Position numbers and translations under genes: made by a program. Below, piece by piece: positions 26,702 to 35,992 of a DNA stretch of 64,000 nt. The notes under the pieces were generated by a model. It searched no databases. It saw nothing but the letters and a program-made list of their open reading frames with translations, and was not told the DNA's origin. Position 1 is the first letter of the stretch. Every line of letters starts with the position of its first letter. Origin of the DNA: Ignavibacteriales bacterium. GTDB taxonomy: Bacteria; Bacteroidota; Ignavibacteria; Ignavibacteriales; SURF-24. The stretch lies in the NCBI GenBank assembly GCA_026390815.1, contig JAPLFH010000043.1, positions 1 through 64,000 of the forward strand, given 5' to 3'.

Positions 26702-29440
26702 TCAAAACTCTAAAGTCAGACCCATTCTTACTTCCCTTGTAGGTAAATAAAAATCAGGTCTCACAAAATATTCACTGGAAGGTTTAATTAATGGATTAAG
26801 ACTTGCGTAGTAATCCGCAGCTTGAGTAGTTCCAAGTTCTTTTTCAAGAGTATAGTTAGCTCGTCCGGTATTATCATACACAACATTTTCGTTTAGAGTA
26901 TCGAAAAGATTAAATACTTTAAAGAAGAAAGTAAAACTAAGGTCAAAAATATTTAGTGTTTTATCAACAAGTAAATCAACAGTTGCTTGTGAAGGTTTGC
27001 GTGCGCTATTTGTTTTTAAATATATCTGTTCAAATAGTAGCTGAGGTGTATAAGGCAAACCAGAACCAATTCTTCCAACCAAAGTTGCATTCCAAGTTTC
27101 ACCACCGAAATTAATAGTTGCATTTAATGTATGTGGTTGATCCCAATCTAAATAATACGGTAATTTTTCACTCTGTCTTCCGGAAGCAAGATCTAGAAAT
27201 GCAGCTGCTGCTCTTGTATCGCTTCCTTCGGTTGATTGAAAAGTGTAATCGAGAGCTGCACCAAAAAGCTCATCGGGGTTTCTTCTTTTTCTTAAAGAAA
27301 ATGTAACACCTTTTATATTTGCATAATCTTTATTTACATACATATAATATGCTTTAGTAGCACTTGATTGGATTTTTTGAAGTGCAAGCAAATCCCTTAC
27401 ATCTTTAACATAACCGGTAATATCAAATGAAAGATTATCCATTAACTGCTGCTGCAATCCAATTTCATATGTAATTGTTTTTTCAGGATTCAAATTAGCA
27501 TTCCCAAAAGTTGGTGTTCCGGATACCGGATATTTGAAATCAGGATTAGTATACAAATATGTAAACGGAGGAATCTGGAAAAAATGACCATAAGAAAAAT
27601 GAATAATTCCTTTATCTGTAATTGGGAAGGAAAATCCAATTCTGGGGCTTACCTGATATTTAACTGCAGCTTTTTTTAATAAAGCAAATTTATCAACATT
27701 ATCAGGAATTGTTTGATCATTGGGAGATGGATATTGTGTACTTGTAGAATATCTTGAATCGGAATCAAAATAATCTAACCTTAATCCCACATTCAATATC
27801 AGGTTATCAAATTCCATTTTATCCTGAAGATAGCCGGATATTTCAGTTGGTTTTTTTACGTACTTATCGTGTAAAATATTATCAACTGCAGGAATGTAAG
27901 AAGCAGTTCCATTTTTAAGTATTTGAAAACTTTCGTAATCAAGAATATGATGTTTAAACTCAGCACCAAATTTAATTTCGTGATTCAAATTAATCTGGCT
28001 TGTAAGATCTAATTTTCCGTTGACTGTTTTTGTCTTTTGGTAGAAATGCTGGTTTAATGTACCGCCCGAAGGAAAAGTATTTTGGGCAACATATTGAAGA
28101 CTGCTTCCATATCTTGGATCAGCCACAAGTCCAGTCACATCCATTCCTGCGGAGTAGTCTACTTCATTTCCAGATGCATCCAGTAACGGGTAAAGATATC
28201 TTTTATAATCATTAATATTGTATGAACCTTTAAGAGAATAGAAAGTTGAATTGTTTAAAACGTGCCGGAATTCAAGTGAATTAAATAAACCGGAATTGTA
28301 CCGATGATAATTTGCATCGGGGTTATATTTCAGATCATGATTATAAGTTTGATATTTTGAATCTGAGATAAGAAAATCATAATTAATTTTAATAGTAGAA
28401 ATCGGCTTGAAAGTAATTTTTCCGTTTCCGCTCCAATCTTTACTTGGATTCATAGAAACGGTTTTGCCATCGCCTGTAGCAAGAATACTTATACTATCAG
28501 AACTTAAATATTGAATATAATCACTGGGTTCATGTTGTCTGATTCCATATAAATATCCTTTGTCATTGTTTAATCTTCCGGAAAAGAAAAAAGTAACATA
28601 ATTTTCAAGCAAAGGAATCGGTCCGCCAAGAGTAAATTCAGCAACATAATTATTAATAGGATCGATGGCGTCTATATTATAAAAAATATTTTTGTGCGTG
28701 CTTAAGTAATCGCCGGTATAAAATGAAAAACTACCGGAATAATTTTTAGATCCTTCTTTAGTAATTGAATTTACTATTCCACTTAATGCATTTCCATATT
28801 CCGCATTAAATGTACCGCTGACTACAGATAATTCCTGGATGGCATTTGTTGCAATCTCTACAGATTTTGAATTATCAAAAGGATTTATAATTGAAACGCC
28901 GTTTACATTATACGACACCTCGCTTGAGCGTCCACCTTTAATGTGAATCTCTCCACCAGCACCTTTAATAATGCCAGCTTGCAAAGTTAATAGTTGATCA
29001 ACGCTTTCCACAGGTAATGTTGTAATTTGATTTGCATCTATAGAAACCTGTGATGAAGTTAAATCCTTTCTTACCATCGGTGTGCTTGCAATTATCATTA
29101 CTGTTTCTACACTAATAGCTTCAGAGGATAATTGAATATCAAGCTTAGTTGTAAAATCAGCAGCCACCTGTACCTTCTGAATACTTTTTTTCTGAAAACC
29201 TATACCTGAAACAGTTATGGTATAAGTTCCTGGTGATATGTTGTTTATCATATAATTACCATCTATATCCGAAGCTGCTCCCAGGGTAGTACCTTCCAGA
29301 ATAATATTTATTCCTAATAAAGGTTCACCTGTTTCAGATTCAGTAACTTTACCGGAAATTTTACCGGTGTTACCAGCGTATGAGTAGCTTAGAAAAAGGA
29401 AGGTAAAAATAAAGATCAGTGAAAGTAACCTTTTAATCAT
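26702..29440 (-). CDS. TonB-dependent outer-membrane receptor with carboxypeptidase-regulatory-like domain
   Basis: 912 residues. Signal peptide 1-22. A CarboxypepD_reg-like domain (about 26-110; GKISGKVTESETGEPLLGIN) precedes the plug (about 120-230; HIKGGRSSEVSYNVNGV and GTFNAEYGNALSGIVN), followed by a barrel ending REVRMGLTLEF. The general plan matches SusC/CirA-like receptors of the FCB group, but there is no SusD partner; instead it is followed by the 1178-residue protein and PorV. In Ignavibacteria this set recurs as an envelope unit, so the role may be protein export or assembly rather than nutrient uptake; that is inference. Confidence 0.88.
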   Translation of the reverse strand: MIKRLLSLIFIFTFLFLSYSYAGNTGKISGKVTESETGEPLLGINIILEGTTLGAASDIDGNYMINNISPGTYTITVSGIGFQKKSIQKVQVAADFTTKLDIQLSSEAISVETVMIIASTPMVRKDLTSSQVSIDANQITTLPVESVDQLLTLQAGIIKGAGGEIHIKGGRSSEVSYNVNGVSIINPFDNSKSVEIATNAIQELSVVSGTFNAEYGNALSGIVNSITKEGSKNYSGSFSFYTGDYLSTHKNIFYNIDAIDPINNYVAEFTLGGPIPLLENYVTFFFSGRLNNDKGYLYGIRQHEPSDYIQYLSSDSISILATGDGKTVSMNPSKDWSGNGKITFKPISTIKINYDFLISDSKYQTYNHDLKYNPDANYHRYNSGLFNSLEFRHVLNNSTFYSLKGSYNINDYKRYLYPLLDASGNEVDYSAGMDVTGLVADPRYGSSLQYVAQNTFPSGGTLNQHFYQKTKTVNGKLDLTSQINLNHEIKFGAEFKHHILDYESFQILKNGTASYIPAVDNILHDKYVKKPTEISGYLQDKMEFDNLILNVGLRLDYFDSDSRYSTSTQYPSPNDQTIPDNVDKFALLKKAAVKYQVSPRIGFSFPITDKGIIHFSYGHFFQIPPFTYLYTNPDFKYPVSGTPTFGNANLNPEKTITYEIGLQQQLMDNLSFDITGYVKDVRDLLALQKIQSSATKAYYMYVNKDYANIKGVTFSLRKRRNPDELFGAALDYTFQSTEGSDTRAAAAFLDLASGRQSEKLPYYLDWDQPHTLNATINFGGETWNATLVGRIGSGLPYTPQLLFEQIYLKTNSARKPSQATVDLLVDKTLNIFDLSFTFFFKVFNLFDTLNENVVYDNTGRANYTLEKELGTTQAADYYASLNPLIKPSSEYFVRPDFYLPTREVRMGLTLEF

Positions 29441-29507
29441 TATTACCTCAATCTGACGTATGTTTATTAAAACCGTTAACTGGAGATTTAATTGTGCTAT
29501 TTAATTT

Positions 29508-29533
29508 AAAAGCCGGAAAAATTCCCGGCTTTT
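29508..29533 (-). terminator. Terminator or attenuator between FG-GAP and TonB-receptor genes
   Basis: AAAAGCCGG (29508-29516) pairs with CCGGCTTTT (29525-29533) around an 8-nt loop, 9 perfect base pairs with U-rich flank on the minus strand. It starts 17 nt after the stop at 29550. It should end or reduce transcription from the FG-GAP gene before the TonB receptor. Confidence 0.75.
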
Positions 29534-29549
29534 AATTGTTGTTGTAATG

Positions 29550-31178
29550 TTATTTCAATAACATCATCTTTTTAGAAATAACCGAATTATCATAAGTAAG
29601 TTTATAAATATAAGTACCGCTTGCTAATTTGGAAGCATCAATAGTGTAGCTGTAAACGCCCGTATCTATGTTTTGATTTTTAATAAGAACTGAAATTTCA
29701 TTTCCTAAAATATTATAGATTTTTAATGAAACTTTAGCAGTATTTTGTAGCCCAAACTTAATTGTTGTTGTTGGATTAAATGGATTTGGAAAATTCTGAT
29801 CTAGATAAAATGCAACTGGAGCCGAACTTTTATCAGTTTCAACTTTAACCGGAGTAACTTTTGTATCAAGGACAACAATTGCCATTAAAGAATCATTTGC
29901 TTGTCCCCGGGTATAAGCTGCTGAATACATAACTTCATCTTCAGGATCGCCATCAATGTTTCCCATCGCAATAACATCAATATCATCCCCAGCCCACAAA
30001 TACAAAGAATCAATATTAGCTATTGAATAACTGCCGGGACTGGTAATATCGCCACCCTGGTATTTAACTGTATAAACACTATTGTTTGGAACTGATCCAA
30101 CTCTTGAACCGAAAACGAAATCCATTTTACCATCGTTATTTAAATCGCCATGCGCACCACCATTTAATCTTTTAGCACCTAAGCTTGAAAGATCGGCAAT
30201 TTGAAAACTTTCCAGAGTATCTGCTGCCGTTAACCGTAGCAAATATACAGCACCCTGGGGATCAAGTGTTCTCCATCCACCAATAACTATTTCTTTTTTT
30301 GTATCATTATTAATATCTACAACCTGTGCAGATCCGAACGAGCCCTTTAAATCAGCTATTCGTTGAGGAGTTAATGGGGTATATGTATTATTAGCATATT
30401 TTACTGGATAGATTAATCCATTTTCTCCAAAAAGATAAAATACATCATTAAGAACAGCTACGTCCCATTTATTGGATGTACCTGTAAAAGCAGGATCATC
30501 CAATCCACTCGATTCAATAGTCCACGTTTCTGTTCCATCACCATTATCAGGAATATCGCTTACTGAAAGAACCCCATAATGATATTTTCCTACTCTGTCA
30601 CAAAAAATTAATTCATTAGTACCGTCTTGATCAATATCGTTAACAACAAACACTCTGGGTCTTACATCAATCATATCTTGATCTGTAATTTTGAATGTTG
30701 AGTTTGGAAGATAACCACCGAATCCATCATCAACTCCAAGAACATCACTCCCATCTCCCTTTACTTCAAAAACAATAACTTTTGCTGGATTTGGATTTGT
30801 AGTACCGTCCAAAAAGGTTGCTGGGCTCCAGATTAATTCCATATTGCCATCTTTATCTAAATCACCGCTTGTTAAAGCAGGCCAGGTATTTTGTAATGGA
30901 ATATCCATAACTGCACCCCAAACCGAATCCCACGAAGTACCGTTAAACTCGAACTTCCAAATCCTTGGAGTTAATTCAAAATCACGATCAACCGCGTTGC
31001 TATTTACAGCGTATATTTCTGGTTTTCCATCACCATCCCAATCTACTCCGCCGATTATCCCACCATATAAACCATACACCGCGGGGATTTGTGCCGTTCT
31101 TTTAAAAACATCTTGCTGAGCAAAATTGATTACTGTAAGTAAGAATAAAGAGATTGTTAAATAATAAAACTGCTTCAT
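29550..31178 (-). CDS. Secreted FG-GAP-like beta-propeller protein with T9SS sorting domain
   Basis: 542 residues, signal peptide about 1-20 (INFAQ). Blades contain GGVDWDGDGKPEIYAVN, SGDLDKDGNMELIWSP, VNDIDQDGTNELIFCD, DINNDTKKEIVIGGWR and DLNNDGKMDFVFGS, the FG-GAP/VCBS calcium-binding pattern. The final 85 residues are a type A T9SS domain (NFPNPFNPTTTIKFG to SKKMMLLK). It is the first gene of the minus-strand envelope group but is separated from it by a hairpin terminator. It is divergent from the MscS gene. Confidence 0.85.
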   Translation of the reverse strand: MKQFYYLTISLFLLTVINFAQQDVFKRTAQIPAVYGLYGGIIGGVDWDGDGKPEIYAVNSNAVDRDFELTPRIWKFEFNGTSWDSVWGAVMDIPLQNTWPALTSGDLDKDGNMELIWSPATFLDGTTNPNPAKVIVFEVKGDGSDVLGVDDGFGGYLPNSTFKITDQDMIDVRPRVFVVNDIDQDGTNELIFCDRVGKYHYGVLSVSDIPDNGDGTETWTIESSGLDDPAFTGTSNKWDVAVLNDVFYLFGENGLIYPVKYANNTYTPLTPQRIADLKGSFGSAQVVDINNDTKKEIVIGGWRTLDPQGAVYLLRLTAADTLESFQIADLSSLGAKRLNGGAHGDLNNDGKMDFVFGSRVGSVPNNSVYTVKYQGGDITSPGSYSIANIDSLYLWAGDDIDVIAMGNIDGDPEDEVMYSAAYTRGQANDSLMAIVVLDTKVTPVKVETDKSSAPVAFYLDQNFPNPFNPTTTIKFGLQNTAKVSLKIYNILGNEISVLIKNQNIDTGVYSYTIDASKLASGTYIYKLTYDNSVISKKMMLLK

Positions 31179-31357
31179 TGAACTTCCTCCTATTTGTTTA
31201 TTAAAAATCCAAATGAATATATAAAAAAAAATATTTAGTAAAAAGATATAGGAACTACATTTTGGGTATTTATTTAATGATTTTTTTTGCGAATTGTTTA
31301 AATATTTATTTTTTTACTATATCTTTACAAACTTTTATAATAAAAGGGAGTTTGAGT

Positions 31358-32413
31358 GTGAACCAGTTTCTAAATTCATTCTTTTGGGGTAACACGGTTT
31401 ATGATTATTTAAATTGCTTTCTGATTATAGTTTTGGCTCTTCTTATTATCAATTTGTTCAAGTACTTTGCTTTTAGAAGGTTCAAAAAGATTGCCGCTAA
31501 AACACAAACAAAAATTGATGATTATATTATTTCCGCTTTTGAAAAATTTGGCATTCCATTAATCTATTTACTGGTTGTTTACTTTGGCAGCAGTTACTTA
31601 AAAGTTCAGCCTGGCATAAAAAAAATTATTGATTCTGTCGCTATTGTAATTATTACTTTTTTTGCTATCAACCTTTTAGTCTCTCTTATAAATTATTCAA
31701 TTAAATTTTATTGGGGAAAACGTACTGATAACAATGGAGGAGATGCAAGTATAAGAGGATTGTCAACTTTTATCAGCTTGTTTGTGTGGTCGCTTGGAGT
31801 AATTTTTCTCCTGGACAATTTAGGATTTAGCATATCTGCAATAATAGCAGGGCTTGGAATTGGCGGTATTGCTATAGCGCTAGCTGCACAGACTGTTCTT
31901 GGCGATTTGTTTAATTACTTTGTAATCTTTTTTGATAAACCATTTCAGATTGGTGATTTTATTTCTGTTGAAAATAAAATGGGAACAGTAGAAAGAATTG
32001 GAATTAAAACTACAAGGATTAGCAGCATAACAGGTGAACAAATAATATTTCATAACTCTGACCTTACAAATTCAAGAGTACATAACTATAAAAGATTGGA
32101 ACGAAGAAGAGTTGTATTTAAAGTTCAAGTGGTTAACGATACTTCCATAGAAAAACTAAAGGAGATTCCTCAAATTATAAAAAGCATAATTGAAAAAATA
32201 GAAGGAGTTTCTTTTGATAGAGCTCATTTTTTTACAATTGGTGATTTCAGTCTTAATTATGAAATTGTCTACTATGTTGATAGCCCAGATTATCTTCGCT
32301 ATATGGATATTCAGCAAGAAATAAATTTTCGTATTCTTGAAGAATTTCAAAAACTGGAAATAAAATTAGCATTTCCAATTCAAACTTCTTTCTTAAATAA
32401 AGCATCAACTTGA
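31358..32413 (+). CDS. MscS-family mechanosensitive ion channel
   Basis: I start at the GTG at 31358 (351 residues) because AAGGGAG lies 7 nt before it; the earlier TTG at 31262 would add a hydrophobic leader with no ribosome binding site. Three or four N-terminal TM segments are followed by the pore helix TM3 (SAIIAGLGIGGIAIALAAQ, about 180-200), where the Gly/Ala packing is diagnostic. FVIFFDKPFQIGDFI begins the beta domain. The C-terminal alpha/beta vestibule has the usual size. Role: release of osmolytes on hypo-osmotic shock. Confidence 0.9.
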   Translation: MNQFLNSFFWGNTVYDYLNCFLIIVLALLIINLFKYFAFRRFKKIAAKTQTKIDDYIISAFEKFGIPLIYLLVVYFGSSYLKVQPGIKKIIDSVAIVIITFFAINLLVSLINYSIKFYWGKRTDNNGGDASIRGLSTFISLFVWSLGVIFLLDNLGFSISAIIAGLGIGGIAIALAAQTVLGDLFNYFVIFFDKPFQIGDFISVENKMGTVERIGIKTTRISSITGEQIIFHNSDLTNSRVHNYKRLERRRVVFKVQVVNDTSIEKLKEIPQIIKSIIEKIEGVSFDRAHFFTIGDFSLNYEIVYYVDSPDYLRYMDIQQEINFRILEEFQKLEIKLAFPIQTSFLNKAST

Positions 32414-32581
32414 AAATTACTTTATACTGAAAAATGCCTGCAAGGGAGAACGAAGAACTTAGAGTGAAGAGTTAAGAACGGAAGAATAAAACGTATGACT
32501 GCCAACTAAATTTGATAGTAGTTTTCTAAAGAGTTAATTTTGTCTTAGTTAAAATTAAAAGAAAATAATTTGGAGAATGAA

Positions 32582-33802
32582 ATGTCAGTTAGAGAAATTG
32601 TTCCTGCAGTAAGAACAGAAAATGTTACATACGCTGTTAGAGATATTGTGGTTGTCGCCAATGAAGTCGCCAAGACTGGAAAAGAAATGCTTTACTTAAA
32701 TATTGGAGATCCAAATCTATTTGACTTTGCTCCTCCAAAACATATAATTGAAACTACATATCAAGCAATGCTAAAAAACTATAATGGTTATGCCCCATCA
32801 TCAGGAATAAAAGAAGCTGTTCTTGCAATAGAAGGTGAAGCACACAGAAAAGGAATTGACAATGTACTTGATATTTTTGTTACTACCGGTGCCAGCGAAG
32901 CAATTGATCTGGCTTTAACTTCACTTGTGAATGAAGGTGAAAACGTTCTAACGCCAACACCAGGCTATCCACTCTATACGGCTATCGCTTCCAAGTTAAG
33001 GAATATTGAAAATCCATATTATCTTGACGAAGATAATAATTGGCAGCCTGATATTGAAGATATTAAAAGTAAAATTAATGATAAAACTAAAGCAATCATT
33101 CTTATAAATCCCAATAATCCCACCGGTGCTTTATATAAAACAGAAACACTCCAGCAAATAATAGAATTAGCGCTTAAGCATAATCTCGTAATTTTTGCAG
33201 ATGAAATTTATGACAAATTATTATTTGATGGAAAGAAACATATTTCAATTGCGTCGATGAATAAAGAAGTTTCCTGCATTACGTTTGGTGGACTTTCTAA
33301 AAATTATATGGTGCCGGGCTTTAGAATTGGATGGGGAATTATCAGCGGACAAAAAGCGAATTTGAAAAACTATGTTGAAGCGATTAACAAACTTTTGCGT
33401 GCCCGGTTATCTGCAAACCATCCGGAACAATATTCAATCAAACCAGCACTGGAAGGGGATCAGAGTCATCTAACTGAAGCTATGAGCAAACTAACGATTA
33501 GAAGAGACATAACTTTTAACATGCTAAACGCAATTTCAGGTATAAGCTGTGTTAAACCGGAAGGTGCATTTTATGCTTTCCCAAAAATAAATATTGAACA
33601 ACCGGATTTGCATTTTGTGGTTGAACTTCTGAAAGAAACTGGTGTGGTTCTAGTGCACGGCAGCGGATTTGGACAAGTGCCCGGTACCAGACATTTTAGA
33701 GTAGTGTTCTTGCCAAATGAAATAATTCTGGAAAAAGCATATAAGAATATTGAAATGTTTTTAGAAAAATATATTGCAAAATATGCTGGAGAAACAGTTT
33801 AG
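32582..33802 (+). CDS. Class I/II PLP-dependent aminotransferase (AlaA-like)
   Basis: 406 residues from the ATG at 32582, which has GGAG 6 nt upstream; a TTG at 32570 precedes the ribosome binding site. Fold type I features: NPNNPTGALY (about 180), the DEIYDKLLFDG segment, the PLP lysine K240 in GGLSKNYMVPGFRIGW, and Arg in RHFRVVFLP binding the substrate carboxylate. The N-terminus (AVRDIVVVANEVAKTGKEM) resembles AlaA/YfbQ alanine transaminases. Likely pyruvate/alanine-glutamate transamination. A hairpin terminator follows immediately, so it is probably monocistronic. Confidence 0.85.
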   Translation: MSVREIVPAVRTENVTYAVRDIVVVANEVAKTGKEMLYLNIGDPNLFDFAPPKHIIETTYQAMLKNYNGYAPSSGIKEAVLAIEGEAHRKGIDNVLDIFVTTGASEAIDLALTSLVNEGENVLTPTPGYPLYTAIASKLRNIENPYYLDEDNNWQPDIEDIKSKINDKTKAIILINPNNPTGALYKTETLQQIIELALKHNLVIFADEIYDKLLFDGKKHISIASMNKEVSCITFGGLSKNYMVPGFRIGWGIISGQKANLKNYVEAINKLLRARLSANHPEQYSIKPALEGDQSHLTEAMSKLTIRRDITFNMLNAISGISCVKPEGAFYAFPKINIEQPDLHFVVELLKETGVVLVHGSGFGQVPGTRHFRVVFLPNEIILEKAYKNIEMFLEKYIAKYAGETV

Positions 33803-33806
33803 TTTT

Positions 33807-33834
33807 TTCTGCTGCAAACAACTTCGCAGCAGAA
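33807..33834 (+). terminator. Rho-independent terminator after the aminotransferase gene
   Basis: TTCTGCTGC (33807-33815) pairs with GCAGCAGAA (33826-33834) around a 10-nt loop, followed by TTTATTTTT. Nine perfect pairs directly after the stop codon (33802). Confidence 0.8.
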
Positions 33835-33882
33835 TTTATTTTTGAAGTAGACAATTTGATCTTAAGAAGTAAGGAATAGAAA

Positions 33883-34251
33883 ATGTTCGAACACAGAAAA
33901 AAGCCATTGCTGCCGCAAAAATTATTTTTAAAAAGAATTCTAATATTCTTCTTCTTTGCGATTGGAATAATTTTCATTTCACTTTTCATTGGCGTTCTTG
34001 GTTATCATATTACCGAAGGATTAGGTTGGTTAGACTCGTTGTTAAATGCTTCCATGATCCTTGGCGGGATGGGACCTGTTAACCAGATTCAAACAAATGC
34101 TGGAAAATTGTTTGCTTCTTTCTATGCTTTGTTTTCGGGCTTGGTTTTACTTGTTGCAGTTGGAGTAATCATTGCACCACTTTTTCATCGTTTTCTTCAC
34201 AAGTTTCATTTAGATATGGAAGAGGAGAATCCGAAAACGAAGAAAAGTTAA
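33883..34251 (+). CDS. Two-TM channel-like membrane protein without canonical selectivity filter
   Basis: 122 residues: TM1 at about 18-42 (ILIFFFFAIGIIFISLFIGV), a re-entrant-like segment (about 45-75) and TM2 at about 78-104. The order TM1, pore-helix-like DSLLNASMILGG, MGPV, TM2 ending in a basic tail follows the plan of 2TM K+ channels. The TVGYGD filter is replaced by GGMGPV. A charged C-terminal tail follows. I call it channel-like only; it may be an unrelated 2TM protein. It is preceded by a terminator and has its own start region. Confidence 0.55.
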   Translation: MFEHRKKPLLPQKLFLKRILIFFFFAIGIIFISLFIGVLGYHITEGLGWLDSLLNASMILGGMGPVNQIQTNAGKLFASFYALFSGLVLLVAVGVIIAPLFHRFLHKFHLDMEEENPKTKKS

Positions 34252-34362
34252 AATAAGAGTTATATACTGCGTAAGATAATGAGATAAGAGAATTGAAATT
34301 AGAATAAAGGAATTAGAATCTATTTTTGAAAAGATGAAAATATTGATAAATAAAGCTGACCT

Positions 34363-35109
34363 ATGATAAAAAAAGAAGTTGATTGTTTTATTAACATCTT
34401 AGATAATATGGGGAAAGAATTAGTGGATGAAGTTAGAAGAGAATTTTTAAAAACAAAACTTATCGACTTTTTTTATGATAATAAAAACGATAAGGAGATA
34501 ATTGAATTATTCGAATCATTAAATGAATTTGGCTATTTCAAAATGGCTAGAATGGTTGCTTCAATATATGAAAGATATAAGTTGCTCTTGAATTTAAAGA
34601 ATAAATATCCTTTTAAACATAATTTAATTGAGGTTGATTCTATATTCAAATCTGTAGAATATTTATCTCCTTTTTGTGAGGATGATGAAAATATTTTCCT
34701 TGATATTGTTTTTACAGCGCTAACTACTCATAAATCTTTAGAAGAATTAACTAAAAACTTAACGATTTTACATTTTAAAAATGATTTATCTCCTGAAGCA
34801 ATCTCGATTAAAATATTCAAAAGTTACGGACAGATTCTTTTGCTAGAAAAAGCTTTTCTCGCAGAAGTATTTTATTTTAAATATGGGGGTATAATCAGGA
34901 TGCCGCGCGGCAACAGCAGGGGCAGTCGTCCGTTTTGCATAAACCTAGTGAAGTTAACAGCAGAAGGTAAGCGTTGGCATATTAATGAAATAATTGAAAT
35001 GGATAATGGGGAATTAAAACCGGTATTTCTATTTTGTGGTGGTTGGGGTTGCCATCATGATTGGGAACCAGATGCGTTTTATGAGTATAAAAATAAACTC
35101 AAAGTATAG
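34363..35109 (+). CDS. Hypothetical protein with phage head-protein-like C-terminal signature
   Basis: 248 residues, no signal peptide. The helical N-terminal two-thirds has no recognisable motif. The last 65 residues read RGSRPFC...EI..MDNGE..PVFLFCGGWGCHHDW, which matches in layout the C-terminal signature of some phage minor head or capsid-associated proteins (R-x-FC ... GGxxCxHxW). Cys and His at these places could bind a metal or form structure. No other phage genes are near, so this could be a domesticated remnant. It is 3 bp from the following lipoprotein gene and likely co-transcribed. Confidence 0.5.
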   Translation: MIKKEVDCFINILDNMGKELVDEVRREFLKTKLIDFFYDNKNDKEIIELFESLNEFGYFKMARMVASIYERYKLLLNLKNKYPFKHNLIEVDSIFKSVEYLSPFCEDDENIFLDIVFTALTTHKSLEELTKNLTILHFKNDLSPEAISIKIFKSYGQILLLEKAFLAEVFYFKYGGIIRMPRGNSRGSRPFCINLVKLTAEGKRWHINEIIEMDNGELKPVFLFCGGWGCHHDWEPDAFYEYKNKLKV

Positions 35110-35112
35110 AAT

Positions 35113-35586
35113 ATGAAATCTCTATTTAATATTTGTTTCGCAGTAATTTTATTATTTGTAACTTCCTGCGCTCCAAGTTACTTAACCAAAGAACAATCAG
35201 AGCGGGTTATCAATCACAATGTAAATCTGTCCAAAGAAGAAATTAAAATTAAGGTCCTATCCTATATAAATGAAACAGCAGGTTCCGCTAAAGCCGTCAT
35301 CCAATCCAACGAAGATGGATTTTTAACCGGCAATGTTATCTTTTATATTGGTACATCAGATCTAATTGGTGTGTACCCAGATTATTTAGAAGCAACATTT
35401 CTTATAAAATATCAAAACAACAATTATCGCGCAAAATATGTAGTAAAAAATGTCTATGTTATTATAGATAAAAAAATTGATATTCATCCCGCTGGCTGGG
35501 TCAAATATTACACACAAATCGATACTGCCCTCACCCGTTTCGATAAATCTCTTTTAGAATATATGGCAAATTCGTCAAATTTTTAA
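35113..35586 (+). CDS. Lipoprotein of DUF4468-like type
   Basis: 157 residues. The lipobox FVTSC places the lipidated Cys at residue 19. The remainder is alternating strands and helices, with a TBP-like pattern (EEIKIKVLSYINE then GNVIFYIGTSDLIGV then YRAKYVVKNVYVI) similar to small DUF4468 lipoproteins of Bacteroidetes. It follows the preceding hypothetical gene by 3 bp. Role unknown. Confidence 0.6.
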   Translation: MKSLFNICFAVILLFVTSCAPSYLTKEQSERVINHNVNLSKEEIKIKVLSYINETAGSAKAVIQSNEDGFLTGNVIFYIGTSDLIGVYPDYLEATFLIKYQNNNYRAKYVVKNVYVIIDKKIDIHPAGWVKYYTQIDTALTRFDKSLLEYMANSSNF

Positions 35587-35992
35587 TTTATTATTTTGCT
35601 TTATTTTTAAAACATTTACAACTTATTATATTTCCTAAAACTTATTCTAATGTCAGGTAATTACGTACCAAATATAGGCTCATTTGTTGCATCCTCAATT
35701 AATATTTCTTGCTTTCGCATGTAAAGTTGAAATAAAAAATTGCTTTTAAAATTTTCTGATTGTTCTTAATCTTAATCATGCTTCTGATCCTTATCTTCAT
35801 CTTAATCGTGTTATCAATCTTACTCTTATTCAGAGGCAAGAGTAATATTTAAGAATAAAAATTTATATGTCTTCATCATTGCGAATTCTGCAATCACAAA
35901 TCTGCAACCTCCAACTTCCTTGACTACACAACCTCATTTCTCTATATTTAGTTAGTTAAAAAGTTGCTAATCATTTTGGAAAGTAGAACATT
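35587..35992. other. Intergenic region with low-complexity CTTAATC-type sequence
   Basis: A 406-bp gap. At about 35763-35835 the sequence is CT-rich with irregular repeats of the type CTTAATC/CTTATCTT, a drifted microsatellite-like tract. The bases at 35880-35945 show a similar short CAACCTCC/CAACTTCC flavour. No gene or tRNA is seen. The promoter of the M16 protease gene should lie near the right end. Confidence 0.5.

Noticed and set aside
35763-35835. Possible CRISPR array
   Set aside because: Repeats are short, irregular and without spacers of constant length.
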